A stretch of 31,560 bases of DNA from Pseudomonadota bacterium (GTDB lineage: Bacteria; Myxococcota_A; Polyangia; Haliangiales; Haliangiaceae). Position 1 is the first letter of the stretch; the number at the start of each line of letters is the position of its first letter. The notes beneath the pieces were generated by a model. That model was given only the letters and a program-made list of their open reading frames with translations. It was not told the DNA's origin and searched no databases. Positions 15,704 to 24,223 of this stretch are shown piece by piece. The DNA lies in assembly GCA_023386455.1 (NCBI GenBank), contig JAEWJO010000691.1:1-31560 (forward strand), given 5' to 3'. A program made the position numbers and the translations under genes.

Positions 15704-17482
15704 ATGGTCTCCTCCGGCGTGGCTGTTAAGGCAGGTGACACCCTGGAGGGGCGTTACAAGATCCTGAAGACCATCGGCGAGGGCGGGATGGGGACCGTCT
15801 ACCTGGCCGAGCACATGCTCATCCAGCGCCGGGTCGCCATCAAGATCCTCCGCGCCGAGCTGGCGGCCGACTCCCAGGTCGTCGAGCGGTTCATGAACGA
15901 GGCGCGGGCCGCCGGCGCGATCGGCCACCCCCACATCGTGGAGTCGACCGACCTCGGGTTCACGCGCGACGAAGTGCCGTTCATCGTGTTCGAGTACCTC
16001 GAGGGGACGCTCCTCACGGACGAGATCTATCGACTCCGCGGCCTGCCGCCGCGCCGCGCACTCCGGATCGCGACGCAGATCGCCTCGGCGCTCCAGGCCG
16101 CGCACTCGACCGGCATCATTCACCGCGACCTCAAGAGCGACAACGTCTTCTTGACCGACAAGGAAGACGTCAGCGATCACGTGAAGGTCCTCGACTTCGG
16201 AATCTCGCGGTTCCTCGAGGCCGAGAACGACGACTCGCAAGGCCGGCACCAGGTCATGGGCACGCCGGAGTTCATGTCGCCGGAACAGATCACGGCGCCG
16301 CACACGGTCGATCACCGCGCCGACATCTACGCGCTCGGCGTCGTGCTGTACGAGATGCTCGCCGCGCGGCGGCCGTTCGACTTCGACGAGGCGGGCCGCA
16401 CGACCGATCGCACGTTCGCCGAGACCGACCACCTGCTCCACAAGATCATCCAGGACTCGCCGCCGTCGCTCGGCCGCCCGGACCTCCCACCGGGCCTCGA
16501 GCAGCTCATCAACGAGAAGCTGCTCGCCAAGGATCGCGAGCAGCGCTTCCAGTCGATGAAGGACGTGCAGGCAGCGCTCGAGGCCTTCACGAGCGTGTCG
16601 CGCCGCGACAGCCAGCCGATTCCGATCTCGACCCCGATGCCGGCCACTGCCCAGCCGGTGACGCTGCCGATCGCGCCGAAGAAGCGCGGCCTCGCCTGGC
16701 TCGTCGCCGCCGTCGTCGCCGGAGGCGCGGGCGCCGCGCTGATGTTCAAGCCGCCGAGCGGTGGCGCCGAGGCCGAGGCCGACACGACCTCGATCGCGAA
16801 GACCTCGCTCGAGGCGACCGCCGACCAGCTCGGCAGACGGTTCGAGTCGGAGGCTCGGGCCGCTCGGCTGCGTGCGGAGGGCATCGCGAGCACGCCGATG
16901 CTGCGCGCCGCGATCGAGACCGATGCCGCGACGCTGAAGAACATGATCGCGGACAAGGATTTCCTCATCAAGCACGACACGAACGAGGCGATCGAGATCC
17001 TGCAGACCCGGGATGGCCGCGCGACGTCGATGCTGCGCATCCCCGACACCGCACCGCCGATGGAGATCGCGAGCGACGCGACGCGCGTCGAGACCGACGG
17101 CAGCCACGTCACGATCGTCGTCGGCGCGCCGATCCTGACGCAATCCGGTACGCAGGGCGGCGTGCTCGCGCTCGCGACGCCGGTCGACCTCGCCGCGGCG
17201 ACATCGCTCAGCCCGGCGCCGCAGCAGCTCGTGCTGCTCGGGCTCGCCAGACCGGTCGTCCTCGTCGGTGACGCGGCCGCGACCGGCACGACGTTGACCG
17301 TGCCGATCAAGCCGGGCGAGAAGTCCCAGATCGCGGGACTCTCGCTCTCGGCGGTGTACGGGCGGCCGCGGGCGGCCCTGCCGCCGAGGACCGATCCGCT
17401 CGTCTACGTGCGGTACGGCCTGTTCGGGTTTGCGGGGCTCATGCTGGTGATGTTCGTCGCCGGCATGGCCCGCAAGCGCTGA
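15704..17482 (+). CDS. Membrane Ser/Thr protein kinase with periplasmic Cache-like segment
   Basis: A 592-residue transmembrane kinase. The N-terminal kinase domain (about 18-295) is complete: glycine loop GEGGMGTVY (25-33), Lys47 in VAIK, alpha-C Glu66, HRDLKSDN (140-147) with catalytic Asp142, DFG (164-166) and GTPEFMSPEQ. A Pro/Ser linker leads to one membrane helix (about 329-347). A region of some 210 residues follows that begins with a long helix rich in Ala/Arg/Glu and the pattern EGIASTPMLRAAI, then beta-strands, resembling single-Cache sensor domains. A second helix (about 568-586) ends in a short basic tail MARKR. Periplasmic ligand sensing coupled to cytosolic phosphorylation is inferred. 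No Shine-Dalgarno precedes ATG 15704. The 3' end is 4 bp from the convergent globin-cupredoxin gene. Confidence 0.9.
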   Translation: MVSSGVAVKAGDTLEGRYKILKTIGEGGMGTVYLAEHMLIQRRVAIKILRAELAADSQVVERFMNEARAAGAIGHPHIVESTDLGFTRDEVPFIVFEYLEGTLLTDEIYRLRGLPPRRALRIATQIASALQAAHSTGIIHRDLKSDNVFLTDKEDVSDHVKVLDFGISRFLEAENDDSQGRHQVMGTPEFMSPEQITAPHTVDHRADIYALGVVLYEMLAARRPFDFDEAGRTTDRTFAETDHLLHKIIQDSPPSLGRPDLPPGLEQLINEKLLAKDREQRFQSMKDVQAALEAFTSVSRRDSQPIPISTPMPATAQPVTLPIAPKKRGLAWLVAAVVAGGAGAALMFKPPSGGAEAEADTTSIAKTSLEATADQLGRRFESEARAARLRAEGIASTPMLRAAIETDAATLKNMIADKDFLIKHDTNEAIEILQTRDGRATSMLRIPDTAPPMEIASDATRVETDGSHVTIVVGAPILTQSGTQGGVLALATPVDLAAATSLSPAPQQLVLLGLARPVVLVGDAAATGTTLTVPIKPGEKSQIAGLSLSAVYGRPRAALPPRTDPLVYVRYGLFGFAGLMLVMFVAGMARKR

Positions 17483-17486
17483 GTCG

Positions 17487-18893
17487 CTACTGGCGCGCGT
17501 TGCCGAACTTGTCGGGCGAGAGCCCGGCCGGCGCGGCCTTGAGCTCGAGCGTCTGCTCGTTCGCGCCTTCCTTGATCTCGATCTCGCTCGTCATCGGATC
17601 GCCGCCGTTCTCGTTCCACGCCTGCACCTTGTACTTGCCCGGTGCGAGCGCCTTGAACGCGAACTTGCCGTCCTTGTCGACGACGACGTAGTGCGGCGCA
17701 TCGACGACGATCAGGTACGCCGACATCGCCGCGTGCAGGTTGCAGCCGAGGCGGACGATGCCCGGCTTCTCGAACTTCATCTCGCGCGTCTCGCCGTTCT
17801 TGTACATGCCGAGGTCGAACGCCTTGGTCTTCGACAGCGAGAACACGTTGTGGAAGATCTGATCGAAGTTCGGGAACGACACCGTCGAGCCGACCGGCAC
17901 CGCCATCACGTGCGGCGCGAACTCCTTGCCGCGCTGCTCGATGATCCGCTGCTTCGGGGTGCGCTTCTTGCCGCCCTTGGCCGGCGTCAGCATGACGACG
18001 CCGATGCCGGTCGGGGCCTTGCCATCGATGGTCAACGCGCCGGTGAGCGTGCCGATCTTGGCCGGCGGCTTCGTCTCGTCGGCCTCGACCACGCCGACCT
18101 GCGGCTGCGCGGCCGTCTCCTTCGGCATCGTCTTGGTCGCGGTCGTGACGCGCGTCGGCGCGCCCTCGCGGAACGTCTTGGCGACGCTCGCGACGGCCTT
18201 CGCGCCGGCGATCATCTCGGCGCGCGTGAACAGCTGCTCGGCATACGAGCGCTGGCCGCGCTGGCCCGCGACGACCGCTACCTTCAGGAGGCGCTGCGCC
18301 TCCGGGTCCTTGGTCGTGCCGGCGAGCTTGGTGACGGCGTCGAGCTTCTTCGCGTCCATCGGCTTCAGCTTGTCGGCTGCGACGACGATCTCCGGCTTCA
18401 GCGGGCCGAGGGCGCCGAGGATCTCGCCCTTCTCCTTCTCGGGGACCTTGAACTTGTCGAGCGCGCCGACGAGGTTCTCGACGAGCGCGGTGAACTCGTC
18501 GTCGACGAGGTCCATGCCGGCGTGGGTCGTCGTCATGTCACGGCCGCTGTACTTGCAGGGACCGCCGGTCGCCATGCACACGAACTCGGTGAGCAGCTTC
18601 TTCAGCTGCACGCCGTCGGTGTTGAAGAACCGGTCCTTGATGCGCTCGTCCTGCGTCGTGCGGTTGACGAACTCGTCGACGACCGCGGTGATCGCCGGAA
18701 GGCCACCGAGCCGGTCGAACAGCGACTTCTGCGCCTGCGCCTGCGGCTGCGCGGGCGTCTGCGGTGCCGACGCGTCGGACGCGGTCGGCGTGCCCGAGGT
18801 GTCGGGCGGAGGTGGCGGAGTCGACTGCTTCTTCGGCGAGCCGCCACACGCTGCGGCCAGTAAACCAACGACGACGATCCCTATGGTCTTCAT
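17487..18893 (-). CDS. Lipoprotein fusing group I truncated globin and cupredoxin
   Basis: A 468-residue multidomain lipoprotein. The signal MKTIGIVVVGLLAAAC has its lipid-carrying Cys at 16. A Pro/Ser/Ala/Gln linker runs to 56. Residues 57-170 are a group I truncated globin: LFDRLGGLPAI, DERIKDRFF, TGGPCKYSGRDM, proximal His124 in TTTHAGM. The usual distal B10 Tyr position carries Val76. A helical spacer spans about 175-245. A cupredoxin follows at about 275-400 with type-1 copper ligands His348 (FHNVFS), Cys384, His387 and Met390 (C-x2-H-x2-M). The last part (about 402-452) is a small beta domain, VVDKDGKFAFKALAPGKYKV, like carboxypeptidase regulatory modules. The start is ATG 18893, without a clear ribosome site. 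It lies 93 bp downstream of the peroxidase gene. Function is inferred: periplasmic heme/copper electron transfer or NO/O2/peroxide chemistry. Confidence 0.88.
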   Translation of the reverse strand: MKTIGIVVVGLLAAACGGSPKKQSTPPPPPDTSGTPTASDASAPQTPAQPQAQAQKSLFDRLGGLPAITAVVDEFVNRTTQDERIKDRFFNTDGVQLKKLLTEFVCMATGGPCKYSGRDMTTTHAGMDLVDDEFTALVENLVGALDKFKVPEKEKGEILGALGPLKPEIVVAADKLKPMDAKKLDAVTKLAGTTKDPEAQRLLKVAVVAGQRGQRSYAEQLFTRAEMIAGAKAVASVAKTFREGAPTRVTTATKTMPKETAAQPQVGVVEADETKPPAKIGTLTGALTIDGKAPTGIGVVMLTPAKGGKKRTPKQRIIEQRGKEFAPHVMAVPVGSTVSFPNFDQIFHNVFSLSKTKAFDLGMYKNGETREMKFEKPGIVRLGCNLHAAMSAYLIVVDAPHYVVVDKDGKFAFKALAPGKYKVQAWNENGGDPMTSEIEIKEGANEQTLELKAAPAGLSPDKFGNARQ

Positions 18894-18928
18894 GGGTGCG
18901 ACACTACACTCGTCGCAGGGGCGACGGC

Positions 18929-18963
18929 AAAAAGCCCACCCCATCAATATCGATGAAGCGGGC
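18929..18963 (-). terminator. Strong intrinsic terminator after the peroxidase gene
   Basis: Read on the minus strand, GCCCGCTTCATC (18963-18952) pairs along 12 positions with GATGGGGTGGGC (18945-18934), allowing three G-U pairs, around a 6-base loop. Five U residues follow at 18933-18929. It lies 24 bp past the peroxidase stop and 36 bp before the globin-cupredoxin start, so the latter either has its own promoter in a very short space or depends on read-through. Confidence 0.75.
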
Positions 18964-18986
18964 CTTCGGTCCGGATTGCGGACTGC

Positions 18987-20393
18987 CTAGAGCGTGCGCA
19001 GGAACGCGACCATATCGGCCTTCTCGCGGTACGTCAGGCCGATGTTGAAGCGGTCGTTGTAGAACTCGACCGCCTGCTCGAGCGACGCCGCCGAGCCATC
19101 GTGGAAGTACGGCGCGCGCGCCGCGAGGCCGCGAAGGATCGGACCCTTGAAACGGCCGATGTCCTTGAACTTGCCGGTGACCATCGCGCGGCCGGCGTCG
19201 GTGACCTTCTTGATCTCGCCGGTCGTCTTGTTGCGGAACGTATAGAGCGGCATGTCGACGGTGCGACGGTTCGCCTCGACGAGGCCGATGTTCAGCGGCG
19301 CCGCGACCGAGTGGTCGCCCGCGTTCGGCGAGTCGTGGCACGTCGTGCACGTACCCTCCACGTTCGCCGGCGAGCCAAACATCGGCTCGTCGTTGATGCC
19401 CGAGACGCCGCTGATGTTGATCCGCTTCGTGTTGAACAGCTTCTGACCGCGCGCGACGGCCGCGCGCTGCTTCTTGTTCGAGTTTGTCCACGCGTCGTAG
19501 ATGTCGAACACGACCGGGTCGAACGCCGCGCCCGTCTGCGAGTCACCGAACAGGTCGTTGATGCCGATGTAGAACACCTGGTCGATGACGGCCTCGGTGC
19601 CACCCTGCGCGCCAGCAGCGTGCAGGTTGCCGGCGTCGTCGTCCCACTCCTGCGCGGTGTGGAGGCCGAGCTCGAAGTTGACGATCGACTCGCGCTGGGT
19701 GTTCGTCAGCGGCTCGCCCTGCGCGTGGCCCTGCGTCGCATCGGTCGCCTGCTGCGACAGGTCGAAGTGCATCGTCTGGCCCGCGAACGTCTCGCGACCG
19801 TCCCACATGACGGTGCTGAGGAACTTGAGGTTCGTCGACGGCAGCGGGCGGCGGAAGAACGACAGCTCGTTCGCGCTCGCGAAGCCATACGGATCGGAGA
19901 CCGCGACGAGCTCGAAGTCGGCGTTCGCCGGCATCGGCATGCCGACGCGGATGAGGCCGTGCTTCAGCAGCATGCTGTAGGCCTTCTTGCGCTTCTCGTA
20001 CGTCGACACGTCCGCGTTCGGCGAGTTCGCGCCGTCGTTGAGGCGGAAGATCGAGCCGAGGCCGAGGCCGTCCTCGATGGTGCCGCCGCGCGTGAACACG
20101 AACGTCAGCTGGACCTGCTCCGGCGTGATGCCCCAGCCCGCGGTCGGCAGGTGACACGTGACGCAGCGGCGGCCGTTGGTGCCGAGGTCCTGGAAGAACT
20201 CGTTGCCGAGATCGATCTTGCCGGACGTGTGGATCGTGGTCGCCCAGCCGGACTCGTTCGGCACCGGGATCTTGTTCGGTATGAACCCGTTCTTGCGCTG
20301 CGAGACGAGATCCTCGGTGGTGCTGAGAGTCGGCTCCTCTGTCGTACACGCCACCAGACTCGCCACCATCATCCCGACGACCAGCTTCGACAT
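18987..20393 (-). CDS. Di-heme cytochrome c peroxidase/MauG-family lipoprotein
   Basis: A 468-residue exported c-type cytochrome. The signal MSKLVVGMMVASLVAC gives lipidated Cys16. Two heme-binding motifs are seen: CVTCH (77-81) and CTTCH (349-353). The C-terminal stretch LRGLAARAPYFHDGSAASLEQAVEFYN (split here as LRGLAARAPYFHDG and SAASLEQAVEFYN, 420-446) is diagnostic of the di-heme peroxidase family. Family members reduce H2O2 or oxidise protein substrates in the periplasm. The gap of about 270 residues between hemes is longer than in classical CCP, so an insertion is likely. An electron donor is needed, and the adjacent cupredoxin-globin lipoprotein is an attractive candidate. The divergent sigma54 activator may control it. 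ATG 20393 has no Shine-Dalgarno sequence. Confidence 0.9.
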   Translation of the reverse strand: MSKLVVGMMVASLVACTTEEPTLSTTEDLVSQRKNGFIPNKIPVPNESGWATTIHTSGKIDLGNEFFQDLGTNGRRCVTCHLPTAGWGITPEQVQLTFVFTRGGTIEDGLGLGSIFRLNDGANSPNADVSTYEKRKKAYSMLLKHGLIRVGMPMPANADFELVAVSDPYGFASANELSFFRRPLPSTNLKFLSTVMWDGRETFAGQTMHFDLSQQATDATQGHAQGEPLTNTQRESIVNFELGLHTAQEWDDDAGNLHAAGAQGGTEAVIDQVFYIGINDLFGDSQTGAAFDPVVFDIYDAWTNSNKKQRAAVARGQKLFNTKRINISGVSGINDEPMFGSPANVEGTCTTCHDSPNAGDHSVAAPLNIGLVEANRRTVDMPLYTFRNKTTGEIKKVTDAGRAMVTGKFKDIGRFKGPILRGLAARAPYFHDGSAASLEQAVEFYNDRFNIGLTYREKADMVAFLRTL

Positions 20394-20407
20394 AGAACGA
20401 GCGGAAG

Positions 20408-20423
20408 TGCACGGTGAGCGCCA
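20408..20423 (-). promoter_or_regulatory. Sigma54-like -24/-12 element for the peroxidase gene
   Basis: On the minus strand the sequence is TGGCGCT-N4-GTGCA against TGGCACG-N4-TTGCA: nine of twelve conserved positions, with the invariant GG and GC doublets both present at the exact spacing. Initiation would be near 20397, only a few bases before ATG 20393. The sigma54 activator gene is divergent from it. Plausible but not proven by sequence. Confidence 0.42.
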
Positions 20424-20436
20424 ATGACGCGCGCTT

Positions 20437-20503
20437 GGTGACGTACTGAAATTGCTGAGCTTTCGATCCAGTCACCTGAAGGGGTGTTCCAGATCCCAGT
20501 CAC
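20437..20503. promoter_or_regulatory. Repeated GTCAC motifs: candidate activator binding sites
   Basis: CAGTCAC occurs at 20469-20475 and again at 20497-20503, 28 bp apart, within the longer near-repeat GATC(C)CAGTCAC(C)T. An inverted copy GGTGAC lies at 20437-20442 and mirrors GTCACC at 20471-20476. The cluster is about 45-110 bp upstream of the peroxidase start, the usual place for an enhancer of a sigma54 activator, in an AT-richer spacer (20394-20620). The rest of the spacer holds no other clear signal. Confidence 0.45.
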
Positions 20504-20620
20504 TCCCGTCGCAAGCATCTGATCCTGTTGGGCTAATCGCACAAACGCTAATTACTTGAATCACATTACGTTTCTCGGCACCCTGGTCGACGACTGTATC
20601 GTTTCCCATCCAGGGCGGTC

Positions 20621-21961
<1,341 letters not shown>

Positions 21962-21993
21962 CCGCTGGTACCGCTCTTGCTCCTCCTGGGAGC

Positions 21994-22698
21994 GTGCAGC
22001 GATACGAGCTTTTCTACTGGCCCGAGATCCAGGGACGCGGTGAGTTCATCCGGCTCGTGCTCGAGGACGCGGGCGCCGACTACGTCGACGTCGGCAGGCA
22101 GGAGGGTGGTGACGCGAAGCTCGAGGAGGTCCTCGGCGGCGCGTTCGATCAGATCCTGCCGTTCGCCCTGCCCGTGTTGCGCGCCGGTCAGGTCGTGATC
22201 TCGCAAACGGCGGCGATCACGAGCTACCTCGGCGCCCAGCTCGGGCTCGCGCCGGCGAACGAGCCGCAGCGCATGGCGGCGCTGTCCTACGCACTGACGA
22301 TCGCTGACCTCGTCACCGAGGTTCACGACACGCATCACCCGACCGCCGTCGACGAGACCTACGAGCACCAGAAGGCGGCCGCCGCGCAGCGCGCGAAGGC
22401 GTTCCGGACCGGCCGGCTGCCGAAGTTCACCGGCTGGCTCGAGCGCGTGCTCGAGCGCAACGGCGACGTCCTCGTCGGAGATCGCGTCACGTACGTCGAC
22501 CTCGCCGCGTTCCAGGTGTTCGAGGGACTGACGTACGCGTTCCCCCGGGCGATGGCGAAGCAGCCGCTACCGCGGCTCCGCGCACTCCGCGATCGCATCG
22601 CGCAGCGGCCGCGGATCACCGAGTACCTGACGAGCGACCGGCGGCTGCCGTTCAACGAGATGGGCATCTTCCGCCACTACCCCGCGCTCGATGGTTAA
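21994..22698 (+). CDS. Glutathione S-transferase-like protein
   Basis: A 234-residue cytosolic protein with the two-domain GST layout. The N-terminal thioredoxin-like part is YELFYWPEIQGRGEFIRLVL, with a Tyr near the start that could activate glutathione, then LPVLRAG (the cis-Pro loop) and the ISQTAAITSYLG segment that binds the gamma-glutamyl group. The C-terminal half is all-helical (LPKFTGWLERVL, VTYVDLAAFQVFEGL). The start is GTG 21994 with GGAG directly before it; no in-frame ATG lies near. It follows the sigma54 activator by 32 bp and may be in its operon; a role in electrophile or peroxide detoxification would suit the neighbourhood. It ends 2 bp from the convergent MopE-like gene. 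Confidence 0.85.
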   Translation: MQRYELFYWPEIQGRGEFIRLVLEDAGADYVDVGRQEGGDAKLEEVLGGAFDQILPFALPVLRAGQVVISQTAAITSYLGAQLGLAPANEPQRMAALSYALTIADLVTEVHDTHHPTAVDETYEHQKAAAAQRAKAFRTGRLPKFTGWLERVLERNGDVLVGDRVTYVDLAAFQVFEGLTYAFPRAMAKQPLPRLRALRDRIAQRPRITEYLTSDRRLPFNEMGIFRHYPALDG

Positions 22699-22700
22699 CC

Positions 22701-24161
22701 TTAGTCGCGCTGGCGCACGCAGCTGCCCGCCTCGGTGAAGCGCATCTCGGTGATGTGGCTGTTGCTGCAGGTGACGATCATCCCGGCGAACGGTGCGCAC
22801 GTGCCGTCGATGCCGTGCGCCAGGAAGATCGCGCCGGTCCAGTTGCAGCCGAGCTGGCCCGCCATCGCGATCGGGACCTGACCGGTCATGAGCTGGTTGT
22901 TCTCCCACGTCATCATCGTCACGCGCGTGCCGTTGCAGCGAACGTCGGCGCCGAACGAGAACGCGTTGCCGCCGTCCCAGCCCTGCGAGATCCAGCGCGA
23001 GGCGTTGCCCCAGTTGCAGTCGACGTAGCCAGTTCCCGTTCCGCCGGCGGTCGGGTTCACCGCGGTGCCGCCGTTGACGAAGTACAGGTAGCTGAGCTTG
23101 TTGTGCATGCACGTGCCCCACGCGCCGGTGGACGCGGCGGCGCCGCCGTCGTAGCCGTGGCTGAGCCAGCGCGCGCCGCTCCAGTTGCAGTCCATCGAGC
23201 ACTCCGCCGCCTCGTCCTGCGTGCCGCTGCAGTTGTCGTCGGTCGCGTTGAAGCAGAGCTCCTGCGCCCCCGGGTTGACGCTGCTCGCGCCGTCGTTGCA
23301 GTCGGTGCTGTTCGACACGTACGTCGCCGGTGCCGAGCACGCCATCGTCGTCGACTGCGGGTTGCCATACCCATCGCCATCGGCATCACGGTAGTACGTG
23401 TTCTGCACGCCCTCGTCTGTCTGGTTGTTGCAGTTGTTGTCGACGGTGTCGCAGACCTCGGCGTGCCCCGGATAGATGTCGTTGCGCGCGTCGTTGCAGT
23501 CGTCGGTCGACGTCACGTAGCCGGCGGGCACCGAGCACGCCTGCGTCGTGACCGCCGCGTTGCCGTGACCGTCGCCGTCGGCATCGCGGTAGTAGGTGAT
23601 CTGCACGCCCTCGTCGGTGACGAGGTTGCAGTTGTTGTCGGCCCCATCGCAGACCTCGGCATGGCCGGGGTAGACGTCGGCACGCGCGTCGTTGCAGTCG
23701 TCGCTCGTGGTCACGTAGCCGGCCGGTGCGGTGCAGGTCGTCATCGTCATCGCGCTCGTCCCGTGGCCGTCGCCGTCGGCGTCGCGATAGAACGTGGTCA
23801 GGCCGTCCTCGTCGATCGGACCGTCGCAGTCGTTGTCGACCAGGTCGCACACCTCGACGGCACCGGGATGGACGTCGGCGCGCAGATCGTTGCAGTCGGC
23901 GGTGCCGGCGTTCGGCATCGTCGTGATCCACGTGCCGTTGCACGACGACGTCGTCGGCTGGGCGCACGCGACCATCGTCGCGCCGCCGAGCGCGGCCACG
24001 CCGTCGCCGTCGCAGTCCTCGTACCACGTCGCGGTCGCGCAGCCGTCGGCGGGCGCGTCGACGGCCGGCGGCATCCCGGCATCGATGCCGCTCTTGAAGT
24101 CGTGGTGACTGGTGCATGCCGCGAGCGCCAGCGTGACGAGCAGAGTCCGAGCTATCCCCAT
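22701..24161 (-). CDS. MopE-like repeat lipoprotein with C-terminal CNW repeats
   Basis: A 486-residue Cys-rich lipoprotein. The signal MGIARTLLVTLALAAC gives lipidated Cys16. Residues 46-318 hold four copies of the putative metal-binding MopE motif: Y.D.DGDG, DCND, PG..E.CD..DN.C...DE; copies 2-4 are spaced exactly 66 residues apart. The family is known from a copper-binding surface protein of methanotrophs and is abundant in myxobacteria. The end (325-483) is a second repeat, three units of 57 residues each starting CNW and containing W/F(I/L)..G.DG and a Cys about 26 residues on. The second repeat family is not one I can name. The start is ATG 24161, preceded by a pyrimidine tract instead of a ribosome site. 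Probably surface-exposed. Confidence 0.88.
   Translation of the reverse strand: MGIARTLLVTLALAACTSHHDFKSGIDAGMPPAVDAPADGCATATWYEDCDGDGVAALGGATMVACAQPTTSSCNGTWITTMPNAGTADCNDLRADVHPGAVEVCDLVDNDCDGPIDEDGLTTFYRDADGDGHGTSAMTMTTCTAPAGYVTTSDDCNDARADVYPGHAEVCDGADNNCNLVTDEGVQITYYRDADGDGHGNAAVTTQACSVPAGYVTSTDDCNDARNDIYPGHAEVCDTVDNNCNNQTDEGVQNTYYRDADGDGYGNPQSTTMACSAPATYVSNSTDCNDGASSVNPGAQELCFNATDDNCSGTQDEAAECSMDCNWSGARWLSHGYDGGAAASTGAWGTCMHNKLSYLYFVNGGTAVNPTAGGTGTGYVDCNWGNASRWISQGWDGGNAFSFGADVRCNGTRVTMMTWENNQLMTGQVPIAMAGQLGCNWTGAIFLAHGIDGTCAPFAGMIVTCSNSHITEMRFTEAGSCVRQRD
22713..23189 (-). repeat. Three tandem 171-bp coding repeats (CNW units)
   Basis: Within the MopE-like gene, units beginning at codons Cys325, Cys382 and Cys439 recur at an exact 57-codon period. 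Shared pattern: CNW, then an aromatic/aliphatic pair, G.DG and a later single Cys. The DNA is diverged, so this is an old duplication. Confidence 0.7.
23208..24026 (-). repeat. Four MopE-motif coding repeats, about 198-bp period
   Basis: Codons 46-318 of the MopE-like gene. The last three units start at codons 122, 188 and 254 (period 66 codons) and are similar at DNA level, notably over TACTACCGCGATGC and the GACTGCAACGACG stretches. The first unit is longer and more diverged. These are coding repeats, not CRISPR. Confidence 0.75.
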
Positions 24162-24223
24162 GGGGGGAAAGGAGGGACCTCGCGCGATCCGTCGCGTCGA
24201 AATCGTCAACCACGCGAAGTCGT

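Noticed and set aside
20576..20592. CGGCACC-N4-TCGAC upstream of the sigma54 activator as its own -24/-12 promoter
   Set aside because: The -24 half fits but the -12 GC doublet is missing.
23208..24026. Regularly spaced repeats that might be a CRISPR array
   Set aside because: The period is 198 bp, the units are in frame and encode MopE motifs; there are no short identical repeats with unique spacers.
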